A DNA stretch of 64,000 nt from Lentzea albida (GCF_900111005.1 NZ_FOFV01000001.1:1-64000); one strand, 5' to 3'; positions 49,580-58,750 are shown, counted from the first letter of the stretch. The notes: generated by a model from the letters alone, not told the origin. Numbers and translations are program-made.

Positions 49580-50437
49580 ATGCCCGACACAGTGAGTACC
49601 CAAGACAACGCCGGTCTCCTCGTCCTCGCAGTCGATGACGAGGCTCCCGGCCTGAACGAGATCAAGTTCCTGCTCGAGAGCAGTCCCCAGGTCCGGCGCG
49701 TGCTGACGGCGTTCGACGCCGCCGAGGCGCTGCGCATCCTGAGGGGTGACTACGAGCAGGAGGTCATGGCGCGGACGAAGGCCGGCCTGCCGCCGGTCGA
49801 CGCGGTGTTCGCGGACATCAACATGCCCGGGTTGTCCGGCATGGATCTCGCTCGGGTGCTCAGCGCGTTCCGGTACCCGCCCGCCCTCGTGTTCGTGACG
49901 GGCGTCGAGGAACGGGACGCGCTCGTGACGGCGTTCGACGTCGGCGCGCTCGACTTCATCAACAAGCCGATCAACGAGGAACGCGTCCTCAAGGCCATCT
50001 CGCGCGTGGCGGACCGGGTGGGGCGCACGGCGGCTCCGGCGGCCCAGGCCGCCCCGACGGCGCAGAACCCCGCCGAACCGACCGACGACGAGGTCATCCC
50101 CGTCGAGCTCGGCGGCACCATCAAGCTCGTGCCGCGCGCGTCCGTGCGGTACGTCGAGGCGCAGGGCGACTACGCCCGCCTGCACACCCAGGACGGCAGC
50201 CACCTCGTCCGCATCCCGCTCGCGCAGCTCGAGGAGCGCTGGGCCAACGCCGGCTTCGTGCGCATCCACCGCTCGTACCTGGTGGCGTTGCCACTGGTGA
50301 GCGAACTGCGGATGACGGCGAACGGCTACGCGGTCGTCATCGGCACCGGTGAGGGAGCGAAGGAGCTGCCGGTCAGCCGGCGGCACACCAAGGAGCTCAA
50401 GGAACGGATCGTGCGGCCGCCGAAGAGCAGCTGGTGA
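49580..50437 (+). CDS. LytTR-family response regulator
   Basis: A 285-residue response regulator. Residues 13-130 are the receiver domain with D19/D20, phospho-acceptor D79 in FADINMPG and the conserved Lys in NKPINEER. After an Ala/Pro linker, residues about 165-275 are a LytTR DNA-binding domain (VRYVEAQGDYARLHTQDGSH, FVRIHRSYLV). GGTGGG precedes ATG 49580. It is coupled (GTGA) to a membrane-protein gene and the symporter gene, its probable regulon, and should be phosphorylated by the LytS-type kinase at 45751. Confidence 0.92.
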   Translation: MPDTVSTQDNAGLLVLAVDDEAPGLNEIKFLLESSPQVRRVLTAFDAAEALRILRGDYEQEVMARTKAGLPPVDAVFADINMPGLSGMDLARVLSAFRYPPALVFVTGVEERDALVTAFDVGALDFINKPINEERVLKAISRVADRVGRTAAPAAQAAPTAQNPAEPTDDEVIPVELGGTIKLVPRASVRYVEAQGDYARLHTQDGSHLVRIPLAQLEERWANAGFVRIHRSYLVALPLVSELRMTANGYAVVIGTGEGAKELPVSRRHTKELKERIVRPPKSSW

Positions 50438-50862
50438 GCAGGCACGACGCGGGGAAGCCGGAGCAGCCCGCACGGGAGGCCTGGCTCGGCGAGCAGGGCA
50501 GCAGGCCGCGGCGCCGCCGGGTCGTGCTCGCGGACTCGACGAAGAAGACCGGCAAGGCGTTGCGCACGATCATCGAGCTGGAGGAGCAGACCAGCGTCGG
50601 TGAGAAGCTGGTGCGCGACCTCATCCGGCAGCAGCTCAAGTCGGCGTTCGGGCTCGCGTTCGCCGTTCTGATCGGCATGTGCCTGCTGCCGATCACCTTC
50701 TACATGGTCCCGTCCATCGGGGACCTGCAGATCCTCGGCATCCCGATCCCGTGGCTCGTGCTCGGCCTCGCGCCCTTCCCGATCCTCTACGGCGTCGGGT
50801 GGGTCTTCCGCAGGCAGGCCGAACGGCACGAGAAGGACTTCGTGAACATGGTCGACCGCTGA
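50434..50862 (+). CDS. membrane protein partner of symporter (DUF485-like)
   Basis: A 142-residue protein with a basic, Arg-rich N-terminus and two transmembrane helices (AFGLAFAVLIGMCLLPITFY and LGIPIPWLVLGLAPFPILYG). Small two-helix proteins, DUF485 and similar, sit before acetate-type sodium:solute symporters in many genomes and are thought to assist them. Its start overlaps the regulator stop, and the symporter begins 1 bp after its stop. Confidence 0.75.
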   Translation: MSRHDAGKPEQPAREAWLGEQGSRPRRRRVVLADSTKKTGKALRTIIELEEQTSVGEKLVRDLIRQQLKSAFGLAFAVLIGMCLLPITFYMVPSIGDLQILGIPIPWLVLGLAPFPILYGVGWVFRRQAERHEKDFVNMVDR

Positions 50863-50863
50863 C

Positions 50864-52663
50864 GTGAACGCCACCTACTGGAGCCTCAGCGCCATCGTCG
50901 CCGTTGCGGCCGTGACGTTCCTGCTCGGCTACGTCGGGTCGCGCAAGGCGAACACCACCCCGGACTTCCTGGTGGCGCGCCGCGCGATCCCCGCCACCCG
51001 CAACGCCGCCGCGATCTCCGGCGAGTACCTGTCCGCGGCGTCGTTCCTCGGCGTCGCCGGGCTCGTGCTCAAGGACGGCGTCGACGCCCTCTGGTACCCG
51101 GTCGGCTTCACCGCCGGCTACCTCGCGCTGCTGCTGTTCGTGGCCGCCCCGCTGCGCCGCTCAGGCGCCTACACGCTGCCCGACTTCGCCGAGGCACGGC
51201 TGGGGTCGGCGAACGTGCGGCACTTCAGCACGTTCTTCGTGGTGTGCATCGGCGTGCTGTACCTGGTGCCGCAGCTGCAGTCCGCTGGCCTGACGCTGAC
51301 CACGATCACCGGCCTGCCCGCGTGGTTCGGCGGCATGATCGTCACGGCCATCGTGGTGGTCAACGTGCTGGGCGGCGGCATGCGCGCGATTACGCTCGTC
51401 CAGGCGTTCCAGTACTGGGGGAAGCTCTTCGCGATCGCCGCGCCCACGTTCGTGCTCTTCGTGGTGTTCCTGGCCTCACCCGATCGCGGCACGCAGCCGA
51501 TCAGCGACGACGGCGTGGTCAAGTTCCCGAAGGCGGAGTCGGTCACCATCGCCGAGCAGGTCGTGAAGGTCCGCGTCGACGAGCCGCTGACGTTGAAGGT
51601 GCGCGGCCAGATCGACGGCAGGGACGCGGACGGGCCGGTGTTCTGGGGGCGCGGCGTCTACGAGCTGAGCCCCGGCACGACCATGGAGTTCACCGCGGGC
51701 AGCCCGGTGCCGGTGATCGAGGGCTCGCCGACGTCGAACTACGACTGGACGCGCCCGCAGACCGGTGGCGTCTCCGAGCTGATCAGGACGTACTCGCTGA
51801 TCTTCGCGACGTTCCTCGGCACGATGGGCCTGCCGCACGTCCTGGTCCGCTTCTACACCAACCCGGACGGCAAGGCGGCCCGCCGCACGGCGCTGCACGT
51901 GCTCTACCTGCTGGGCCTGTTCTACATCTTCCCGACGGTGCTGGGCGTGCTGTCGCGGCTCTACCTGCCGCAGCTGCTGGTGAACGGCAAGACGGACGCG
52001 GCGGTGCTGATGCTGCCGGAGACGATGCTGCCGAACCTGGGCGGTCAGATCGTCGGCGCGATCGTCGCCGCGGGCGCGTTCGCGGCGTTCCTGTCGACCT
52101 CGTCGGGACTCGTCGTGTCGGTCGCCGGGGTGGTCTCGACGGACATCATGCCGGGCAAGGTCCGTGACTTCCGGTGGGCGACCGTGTTCACCGGACTCGT
52201 CGCCATAGGCCTCGCGCTGCTGCTGCCACGCTCGGACGCGTCACTGACGGTGGCCATGTCGTTCGCATTGGCGGCATCGACGTTCTGCCCGCTCCTGGTC
52301 CTCGGCATCTGGTGGAGGGGGCTGACGTGGGTGGGTGCCGTCTGCGGGCTCGTGGTCGGCGGCGGGCTGGTGATCAGCGCCCAGGTCGTCAGCGTCGTGA
52401 GCTCCTACACCGGCCGCTGGGCGCCCGCGTTCATCACCCAGCCTGCGCTGATCACGGTGCCGGTCGCGTTCATCACCATGATCGTCGTCAGCAAGGCGAC
52501 CCGCAGACGGGTGCCGGCGGACGTCAGCCAGATCCTGCTGCGGCTGCACGCGCCGGACCCGCTGGGCTTCATCCGCGACCGCGACATCGCCCGGTTCGGG
52601 ACCGCGGAGGAGAAGGCCAGGCTGGCCGAGGACAAGCGCAGGGGAGCCGGAAGCACACGGTGA
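50864..52663 (+). CDS. sodium:solute symporter, acetate/pyruvate type (ActP/MctC-like), with large insertion
   Basis: A 599-residue SSS-family transporter with about 13 transmembrane helices. The opening TPDFLVARRAIPATRNAAAI and ISGEYLSAASFLG are typical of acetate and monocarboxylate carriers. Compared with the neighbouring 530-residue paralogue it carries an extra segment of about 95 residues (around 205-305, coordinates about 51480-51780) that is beta-rich and probably extracytoplasmic. Genes for the LytTR regulator and a small helper precede it directly. Confidence 0.88.
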   Translation: MNATYWSLSAIVAVAAVTFLLGYVGSRKANTTPDFLVARRAIPATRNAAAISGEYLSAASFLGVAGLVLKDGVDALWYPVGFTAGYLALLLFVAAPLRRSGAYTLPDFAEARLGSANVRHFSTFFVVCIGVLYLVPQLQSAGLTLTTITGLPAWFGGMIVTAIVVVNVLGGGMRAITLVQAFQYWGKLFAIAAPTFVLFVVFLASPDRGTQPISDDGVVKFPKAESVTIAEQVVKVRVDEPLTLKVRGQIDGRDADGPVFWGRGVYELSPGTTMEFTAGSPVPVIEGSPTSNYDWTRPQTGGVSELIRTYSLIFATFLGTMGLPHVLVRFYTNPDGKAARRTALHVLYLLGLFYIFPTVLGVLSRLYLPQLLVNGKTDAAVLMLPETMLPNLGGQIVGAIVAAGAFAAFLSTSSGLVVSVAGVVSTDIMPGKVRDFRWATVFTGLVAIGLALLLPRSDASLTVAMSFALAASTFCPLLVLGIWWRGLTWVGAVCGLVVGGGLVISAQVVSVVSSYTGRWAPAFITQPALITVPVAFITMIVVSKATRRRVPADVSQILLRLHAPDPLGFIRDRDIARFGTAEEKARLAEDKRRGAGSTR

Positions 52664-52706
52664 GTAGCCACCGTTTCAAATGGGTGAAATTGGGTCACTC
52701 GAATCG

Positions 52707-52764
52707 GTGAACGGTGATTCCGGTCACGCAGAGTGCCCTTCGTCTACGCATACCGACCGTTCAT
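52707..52764. promoter_or_regulatory. candidate LytTR-type sites upstream of second symporter
   Basis: ACCGTTCAT at 52756-52764 fits the general LytTR consensus (A/T)(A/C)(A/C)GTTN(A/G)(T/G). ACCGTTCAC, one base off, lies on the opposite strand at 52707-52715. They sit in the 258-bp gap before the DUF485/symporter pair, which may thus belong to the same regulon. Real LytTR sites are usually direct repeats with about 12-bp spacing, so this is weak. Confidence 0.3.
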
Positions 52765-52921
52765 CGCATCACCCGACTGCTGGGCGCAACGGCACGAACG
52801 GGGCCTTACCTGAGTGACTCAAGTCTCCATACGGTTCTCGACCAAGAACGGACCGCACCTGGAGGCATTACGTGCACGTCACGTTGCTGACACCTACGAC
52901 GAGTACCGCGAGGAGGGGCCT

Positions 52922-53272
52922 GTGAGCACCGTCGATCACACCCCGTCTGAGTCGGCCCCAGACGCGCAGAAGTGGGCCGACGTCCAAGCAAGTGATGACT
53001 TCGCCGAGCTGAAGCACCGACTCCGCAAGTTCGTCTTCCCCGTCTCCGGACTGTTCCTCGCGTGGTACCTGCTGTACGTGCTGCTCGCGGACTACGCGCA
53101 CGGCTTCATGTCCACCAAGGTGTTCGGCAACATCAACGTCGGGCTCATCTTCGGCCTGCTGCAGTTCGTGTCGACGTTCGTCATCACGACGCTGTACGTG
53201 CGGCACGCCAACAAGAACCTCGACCCGCTCGCGGAGAAGCTCCGCAACGAGATCGAGGGAGACGGCAAGTGA
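52922..53272 (+). CDS. DUF485 membrane protein
   Basis: A 116-residue DUF485 protein with two transmembrane helices (VSGLFLAWYLLYVLLADYA and VGLIFGLLQFVSTFVITTLY) and a short acidic tail. DUF485 proteins are the usual partners of acetate-type symporters such as ActP. GAGGAGGGG lies 3-4 nt before GTG 52922. The stop overlaps the symporter start (GTGA). Confidence 0.92.
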   Translation: MSTVDHTPSESAPDAQKWADVQASDDFAELKHRLRKFVFPVSGLFLAWYLLYVLLADYAHGFMSTKVFGNINVGLIFGLLQFVSTFVITTLYVRHANKNLDPLAEKLRNEIEGDGK

Positions 53273-54861
53273 ACGAGTCCAGCCCGATCCTCAACATCAG
53301 CATCTTCGGCGTCTTCGTCATCGCCACGCTCGTCGTGGTCATCAGGGCGAGCCGCAACACGAAGACCGCTGCGGACTACCTGGCCGCCGGCCGCGCGTTC
53401 ACCGGTCCGCAGAACGGCATCGCGATCGCCGGTGACTACCTGTCGGCCGCGTCGTTCCTCGGCATCGCGGGCGCCATCGCCCTCAACGGCTACGACGGCT
53501 TCCTATACTCGATCGGCTTCCTGGTCGCGTGGCTCGTCGCGCTGCTGCTGGTCGCCGAGCTGCTGCGCAACACCGGCAAGTACACGATGGGCGACGTGCT
53601 GAGCTTCCGGATGCGCCAGCGCCCGGTCCGCGCCGCCGCCGCCACGTCGACCATGGCGGTCTCGTTCTTCTACCTGCTGGCCCAGATGGCCGGTGCCGGC
53701 GGTCTCGTCGCACTGCTGCTCGGCATCACCGGCACGGGCGGCCAGGCCCTGGTCATCGCCGTCGTCGGCGCCCTGATGATCGCCTACGTCCTCATCGGCG
53801 GCATGAAGGGCACCACCTGGGTGCAGATCATCAAGGCGGTCCTGCTGATCGCCGGTGCGGGCATCATGACCGTCTGGGTGCTCGCCAAGTACGGCTTCAA
53901 CCTCTCGTCCCTGCTCGGTGCCGCGGTCGACGCCGCCCCGAAGGCGGGCGAGAAGCTGCTCGGCCCCGGCCTGCAGTACGGCGCGACCGGCACCAGCAAG
54001 CTCGACTTCCTGTCGCTGGCCCTCGCGCTGGTCCTCGGCACCGCGGGTCTGCCGCACATCCTGATGCGCTTCTACACCGTGCCGACGGCGAAGGAAGCCC
54101 GTCGCTCGGTCGTGTGGGCGATCTGGCTGATCGGCATCTTCTACCTGTTCACGCTGGTCCTGGGCTACGGCGCCGGCGCGCTCGTCGGCCCGGACAAGAT
54201 CAACGCGGCACCCGGCAAGGCCAACTCGGCCGCCCCGCTGCTCGCGCTGGAACTGGGTGGCCCGATCCTGCTCGGCCTGATCGCGGCGGTCGCGTTCGCG
54301 ACGATCCTCGCGGTCGTGGCGGGCTTGACGATCACGGCGTCGGCGTCGTTCGCCCACGACATCTACGCCAACATCATCAAGAAGGGCCAGGAGGAGGACA
54401 AGGACTCCGAGGTCAAGGTCGCCCGCATCACCGCGATCGTCATCGGCCTCGTGTCCATCGGTGGCGGCATCATCGCCAACGGCCAGAACATCGCGTTCCT
54501 CGTGGCACTGGCCTTCGCGGTCGCCGCCTCGGCGAACCTGCCGACGATCCTCTACTCGCTGTTCTGGAAGAGGTTCAACACCTCGGGCGCGCTGTGGAGC
54601 ATCTACGGCGGTCTGATCGTGACGATCACCCTGATCGTCCTGTCGCCCGCCGTCTCCGGCAAGCCGACCTCGATGTTCAAGAACGCCGACTTCGACCTGT
54701 TCCCGCTGTCGAACCCCGGCATCGTCTCGATCCCCGTCGCGTTCCTGCTCGGCTACGTCGGCACGATCCTCTCGAAGGACAAGGCCGACCCCGCGAAGCA
54801 GGCCGAGATGGAGGTCCGCTCCCTCACCGGTGCGGGCGCCGAGAAGGCCATCGCGCACTAG
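53269..54861 (+). CDS. sodium:solute symporter, acetate/pyruvate type (ActP/MctC-like)
   Basis: A 530-residue SSS-family transporter, the closer match to the acetate/pyruvate/propionate carriers ActP and MctC: TAADYLAAGRAFTGPQNGIA, IAGDYLSAASFLGIAG, LGTAGLPHILMRFYTVPTAK. About 13 transmembrane helices. It is coupled to the DUF485 gene upstream and ends at a strong terminator. With lutABC and the other symporter it makes a monocarboxylate uptake and oxidation region. Confidence 0.93.
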   Translation: MNESSPILNISIFGVFVIATLVVVIRASRNTKTAADYLAAGRAFTGPQNGIAIAGDYLSAASFLGIAGAIALNGYDGFLYSIGFLVAWLVALLLVAELLRNTGKYTMGDVLSFRMRQRPVRAAAATSTMAVSFFYLLAQMAGAGGLVALLLGITGTGGQALVIAVVGALMIAYVLIGGMKGTTWVQIIKAVLLIAGAGIMTVWVLAKYGFNLSSLLGAAVDAAPKAGEKLLGPGLQYGATGTSKLDFLSLALALVLGTAGLPHILMRFYTVPTAKEARRSVVWAIWLIGIFYLFTLVLGYGAGALVGPDKINAAPGKANSAAPLLALELGGPILLGLIAAVAFATILAVVAGLTITASASFAHDIYANIIKKGQEEDKDSEVKVARITAIVIGLVSIGGGIIANGQNIAFLVALAFAVAASANLPTILYSLFWKRFNTSGALWSIYGGLIVTITLIVLSPAVSGKPTSMFKNADFDLFPLSNPGIVSIPVAFLLGYVGTILSKDKADPAKQAEMEVRSLTGAGAEKAIAH

Positions 54862-54874
54862 TCGCTCCACCTGA

Positions 54875-54908
54875 GAACGGGCCGTCCCTCGTGAGGGGCG
54901 GCCCGTTC
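54875..54908 (+). terminator. 16-bp terminator stem after symporter gene
   Basis: GAACGGGCCG pairs with CGGCCCGTTC, and inside it CCCTC pairs with GAGGG around a GT loop, joined by one T-G pair, giving a near-continuous 16-bp stem. It lies 13 bp after the symporter stop and is followed by TTCG, so it should end this operon. Confidence 0.85.
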
Positions 54909-54978
54909 TTCGTGCGTGCAACCCTGGACCGGCTGACCGCGTATTGAACGCGACGCAGCACGAGCATGGGGGACCGGA

Positions 54979-55473
54979 GTGCGACGGGACGAGGAGTTCT
55001 CGGAGTTCTTCACGAGCAGGTTCGACTGGGCGAGGCGCACGGCGTACGCGTTGTGCGGCGACTGGTCGGAGGCGGAAGAACTCGCGCAGAACGCCTTCGT
55101 GAAGGCGTATGCGAAATGGCCGAGCATCAGGCGGGAGACGGCGGAGGGCTACGTCCGCACCATCGTCACCCGCGGGTTCCTCGACACCAGACGCCGTGGC
55201 CGAGGCCGCGAGCACCCGGTCGCCGAACTGCCCGAACTCGGTGTCGGAGGTGGTTTCTCCGATCCCGACGCCAAGCTCAACGCCGCGCTGCAGCAGGTGG
55301 GGCCGAAACAACGGGCGGCGCTCGTGCTGCGCTTCGTGCACGACCTCTCCATCGAACAGACGGCGGCCGAGCTCGGGTGCTCGGTGGGCAACGTCAAGAG
55401 TCAGACGGCCAGGGGTTTGGCGGCGCTCCGCGAGGCGTACGGCGAGCCCGTGAACTCGGAGCGTGATCGATGA
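54979..55473 (+). CDS. SigE-family RNA polymerase sigma factor
   Basis: A 164-residue ECF-type sigma factor. Region 2 is seen in FTSRFDWARRTAYALCGDWS and ELAQNAFVKAYAKW. Region 4 is the HTH EQTAAELGCSVGNVKSQTAR. Members of this actinobacterial group are usually followed by a membrane protein that acts as an anti-sigma or accessory factor. Here the next gene starts inside its stop (ATGA). Confidence 0.92.
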   Translation: MRRDEEFSEFFTSRFDWARRTAYALCGDWSEAEELAQNAFVKAYAKWPSIRRETAEGYVRTIVTRGFLDTRRRGRGREHPVAELPELGVGGGFSDPDAKLNAALQQVGPKQRAALVLRFVHDLSIEQTAAELGCSVGNVKSQTARGLAALREAYGEPVNSERDR

Positions 55474-56363
55474 ACATCGAAGACGAGCTGCGCGGAGCTC
55501 TCCACATCGCCGCGCCCCCTCCCACGACGACGCTGGAAGCCGTGGTGAAGCGCGGCAGGCGCCGGGTGTTCGCCCAGCGGGCCGGAGCGGCGCTCGGCGT
55601 GGTCGCGGTGGTGGCGGGCATCGGCTTCAGCGCCGCCACGCTGAACCACGCGGCGCCACCGCCCCAGCAGGCGGACGAGCCGAACCACGGCCCCGCCACC
55701 GTGGAGCACAGCCTGGGCTGGCCGCGGGTCGTCACCCCGGCCCAGCAGCCGTACGGCACGTGGACGCCGGGGTCGAGCGCGCCTCCCGTCCCCGGCCGCC
55801 CGGTCGTGGACGTCCCGATGTGCAACATGCGGATGGCCACGCAGGAGGTGGTGCTCAGCACGGAGCCGTTCACCGCCGACTTCACCGCCCGCCTGCTCGA
55901 ACGGGTGCCGCGGGAGCTGTCGGACAAGAAGATCGGCAACGCGCCCGGCAACTCCGTCCTGCAGGCGGTCGAGTTCGACATCACCGACGCCGGCGGCACG
56001 GGCAGTCTCCGGGTCACCGGGGGCAGGTTCACCGGCACCCCGCAGGCGTACGCGGACGACGCGCTGTGGGAGACCGGCGACTGCGAACCGCCGAGGCGGC
56101 TGGTCCTGAGCAACGGAACGATCGTGCAGTTGCACGCCGTGCGGCCGTTCGAGCCGTTCCAGTCGTTGGTCCAGAGGCTGTCCGTCTTCCGCAACGACGG
56201 TCTTCTCGTGCAGCTCGAACTGCGCAACTTCGGCAGCCCGGACCTCGCGCCCGACCCGAAGCAGCAGGGTCAGTGGCGGCGCACCGGTGCCGGGCGCCCG
56301 ACGTTGCCGCTGTCCGAGGAGGAGTTCTCGAGGCTCGGGCTCGTCGTCGCGGCGACGACCTGA
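55470..56363 (+). CDS. single-pass membrane protein, probable anti-sigma partner
   Basis: A 297-residue protein with a cytoplasmic N-terminus (about 35 residues, ending RRRVFAQR), one transmembrane helix (AGAALGVVAVVAGIGFSAAT) and a large external domain with two cysteines. The layout and coupling to the SigE-type gene suggest an anti-sigma or sensor partner, though no zinc-finger anti-sigma motif is present. The extracytoplasmic fold is not recognised. Confidence 0.7.
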   Translation: MNIEDELRGALHIAAPPPTTTLEAVVKRGRRRVFAQRAGAALGVVAVVAGIGFSAATLNHAAPPPQQADEPNHGPATVEHSLGWPRVVTPAQQPYGTWTPGSSAPPVPGRPVVDVPMCNMRMATQEVVLSTEPFTADFTARLLERVPRELSDKKIGNAPGNSVLQAVEFDITDAGGTGSLRVTGGRFTGTPQAYADDALWETGDCEPPRRLVLSNGTIVQLHAVRPFEPFQSLVQRLSVFRNDGLLVQLELRNFGSPDLAPDPKQQGQWRRTGAGRPTLPLSEEEFSRLGLVVAATT

Positions 56364-56422
56364 GGGTGTCCCGTGCCGGAGGTTCACGTCCGTGCAACCT
56401 CCGGCATGGGAACATCTGGGGT

Positions 56423-56761
56423 GTGACTGTTCCAAGCGTGGAGATCGCCGACGTTCCGGCGCAGCTGCCCGAGGGCGCCGTTCTGCTGGACGTGCGCGAG
56501 CAGGACGAGTGGGACGCGGGCCACGCGCCCGGCGCCGTGCACGTCCCCATGAGCGAGATCGCCGCCCGTCTCGACGAGGTGCCGAACGACGTGCAGCTCT
56601 ACGTCGTGTGCCGCGCCGGAGGCCGTTCCGCCCGCGTGACCCAGTACCTCAACCAGAACGGCTGGGAGGCCGTCAACGTCGAGGGCGGCATGCAGCACTG
56701 GGAGGCCGCCGGCCGTCCGCTCGAGGGCGGCACCGACGGCGCGGAACCGCAGGTCATCTGA
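56423..56761 (+). CDS. rhodanese-domain sulfurtransferase
   Basis: A 112-residue single rhodanese domain. The substrate loop CRAGGRS holds the active cysteine, and LLDVREQDEWDAGHAPGAVH is the family's N-terminal signature. Such proteins transfer sulfane sulfur, for instance to cyanide or thiols, in the cytoplasm. The DUF4328 gene starts 2 bp after its stop. Confidence 0.93.
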   Translation: MTVPSVEIADVPAQLPEGAVLLDVREQDEWDAGHAPGAVHVPMSEIAARLDEVPNDVQLYVVCRAGGRSARVTQYLNQNGWEAVNVEGGMQHWEAAGRPLEGGTDGAEPQVI

Positions 56762-56763
56762 TC

Positions 56764-57669
56764 GTGCAGCCGTTGCAGCCGATGCGCGTGGACTGGGTGG
56801 CGACCCCGCCGCCCAGTGCCTACCCGCCGCCGCGGGGCCGGTCGCAGCGGCTGACCTACGGCGGCCCGCCGACCTACCCGGTCCCGCCGCGCTGGGGTTT
56901 CCCGCTGCTCGCGTGGCGCTGGCCCACGGCCGTGCCCGGCACGGTCGAGCAGTCCGACTCCGTCGACGGCGTGCGCCGCCTGGGCCGCACCGCGCAGAAC
57001 TCCCTCTGGCTCCTCGCCGCAGTCGCGGTGTGGGGCGCGTTCTCCGAGATCTGGCGCTACGTGCTGGTGTCGATGAGCCGCTTCGGCGCGCTCTCGGCCG
57101 GCGTCGTCAGCGCGTCCGACGCCATGGTGGTCTCGTCCTCGGCGATCACCATCACCGGCTGCTTCCTGTCGCTGCTTCTGGGCCTGGTGTGGGTCCGCCG
57201 CGCGCGGAACGTCGCCGCCACCCTCGTGGGCTACGGCCCGTCCCGCCCGGACCGCGACGTGCTCATCAGCCTGGTCATCCCGGGCGTGAACCTCGTCGTC
57301 CCGGGCTCGGTGCTCGCCGAACTGGAACACGCCGTGGCCCGCAGGCCTGCCGACGAACGCCCCGTTCCGTCTCGGCTCCTGCGCTGGTGGTGGGGCCTGT
57401 GGGCGGCCTCGGGCCTGATGGTCGTGGTCGTGGTCCTGTGGTCGTTCCGGTCGAGCACCCAGGCCCTGGCGGACGGCGTGCTGCTGCATGCGTTCGCCGA
57501 CCTCCTGCTCGCCGGTGTCGCGGTGACGTCGGCCCTGGTCGTCCGCCGCATCACCACGCTGCTGCTACCGGTGGACGCCGCGTCCGTGCGGCTGATGCGC
57601 GTGGTGGAGGTCAAGGACGCCCCCGAACCCCCGCTGCGGTCGGTCCGCGCGTCCGGCTCGCCCCGCTGA
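56764..57669 (+). CDS. DUF4328 membrane protein
   Basis: A 301-residue membrane protein with a Pro/Arg-rich cytoplasmic N-terminus (about 75 residues) and about six transmembrane helices. FSEIWRYVLVS, LVWVRRARNVAATL and the segment around FLSLLLGLVW match the DUF4328 family. Function unknown. It starts 2 bp after the rhodanese gene, so they are cotranscribed. Confidence 0.75.
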   Translation: MQPLQPMRVDWVATPPPSAYPPPRGRSQRLTYGGPPTYPVPPRWGFPLLAWRWPTAVPGTVEQSDSVDGVRRLGRTAQNSLWLLAAVAVWGAFSEIWRYVLVSMSRFGALSAGVVSASDAMVVSSSAITITGCFLSLLLGLVWVRRARNVAATLVGYGPSRPDRDVLISLVIPGVNLVVPGSVLAELEHAVARRPADERPVPSRLLRWWWGLWAASGLMVVVVVLWSFRSSTQALADGVLLHAFADLLLAGVAVTSALVVRRITTLLLPVDAASVRLMRVVEVKDAPEPPLRSVRASGSPR

Positions 57670-57736
57670 TCTGTTCAACCGACGTTCGTCCCGGCGGTCC
57701 TTCCGAGGCTCCGCGGTGAGTGCCAGGTTGGGATGC

Positions 57737-58750
57737 ATGCGGACACTCATCGGGGCTCTGGTGATCGCGATGGCAGCGCCCGGCGCCGCCCACGCCCACC
57801 CGAACAGGGACTTCGACCTCCAGGCGCACCGCGGCGGCATCGGCCTCACCGTGGAGAGCACGCTGAAGGCGTTCGGCAAGGCGCTCGAACTCGGCGTGAC
57901 GACCCTGGAGCTCGACCTCCAGATCACGCGCGACGGCCGCGAGGTCATCACCCACGACCGCAAGACGAACCCGTCGAAGTGCCTCGACACGAAGCCCGCG
58001 TTCCCCGGTGACCCGGAGTTCCCCTACGCCGGCAAGTACGTGAAGGACCTGACGTTCGCGCAGGTGCGGACCCTCGACTGCGGCAGCACGCGGTGGTCGC
58101 AGTACCCGGAGCAGGAGCTCTCGCCGGGCGCCCGCATGCCCACCCTGGAGGAGCTCTTCGACCTGGCACGCAGGCACCGGGCGTGGGGCATCCGCTTCAA
58201 CATCGAGACCAAGGTCGAGGCCGCCGCCCCGCACGAGACCGCGCCGCGCGAGCAGTTCGTGCAGCGCGCGGTCCGCGAGATCCGCCGGTCGGGCTTCATG
58301 CCGAACGTGACGGTCCAGTCGTTCGACTGGGGCACGCTGATGCGGCTGCGCGAGGTCGAGCCGCGCATCCCGCTGGTCGCCCTCACCCAGCCGGAGATGC
58401 TGCGGCCCGGCTCGCCGTGGACGGGCGGTCTCGAACTCGCGGACTTCGGGGGAAGCGTCGCGAAGATGGCTCGCAGCTTCGGTGCCGCCGCCCTGTCGCC
58501 GGTGCACGGCAACCCGCAGAACGGCAAGGTCGGCGACCCGGACTACGTGCCGTTCACGACGAAGGCGTTGGTCCAGGACGCGCACCGGCATGGGCTGAAG
58601 GTGGTGCCGTGGACCCAGAACGATCCGGCCACCCTGCACAAGCTGATCGACGACGGGGTGGACGGCATCATCACCGACTACCCCGACCGCCTGCGCAAGG
58701 TCATGAAGGACCGCGGGTTCAAGCTCCCGAAGCGCTACCCGAAGCGTTAG
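57737..58750 (+). CDS. secreted glycerophosphodiester phosphodiesterase
   Basis: A 337-residue exported enzyme. The signal peptide (MRTLIGALVIAMAAPGAAHA) is followed by a GDPD TIM-barrel: AHRGG, LELDLQITRDGREV with metal-binding acids, and THDRKTN. The closing NDPATLHKLIDDGVDGIITD is typical. It hydrolyses glycerophosphodiesters from lipids or teichoic acids outside the cell. The stop overlaps the convergent P450 gene by 4 bp. Confidence 0.92.
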   Translation: MRTLIGALVIAMAAPGAAHAHPNRDFDLQAHRGGIGLTVESTLKAFGKALELGVTTLELDLQITRDGREVITHDRKTNPSKCLDTKPAFPGDPEFPYAGKYVKDLTFAQVRTLDCGSTRWSQYPEQELSPGARMPTLEELFDLARRHRAWGIRFNIETKVEAAAPHETAPREQFVQRAVREIRRSGFMPNVTVQSFDWGTLMRLREVEPRIPLVALTQPEMLRPGSPWTGGLELADFGGSVAKMARSFGAAALSPVHGNPQNGKVGDPDYVPFTTKALVQDAHRHGLKVVPWTQNDPATLHKLIDDGVDGIITDYPDRLRKVMKDRGFKLPKRYPKR

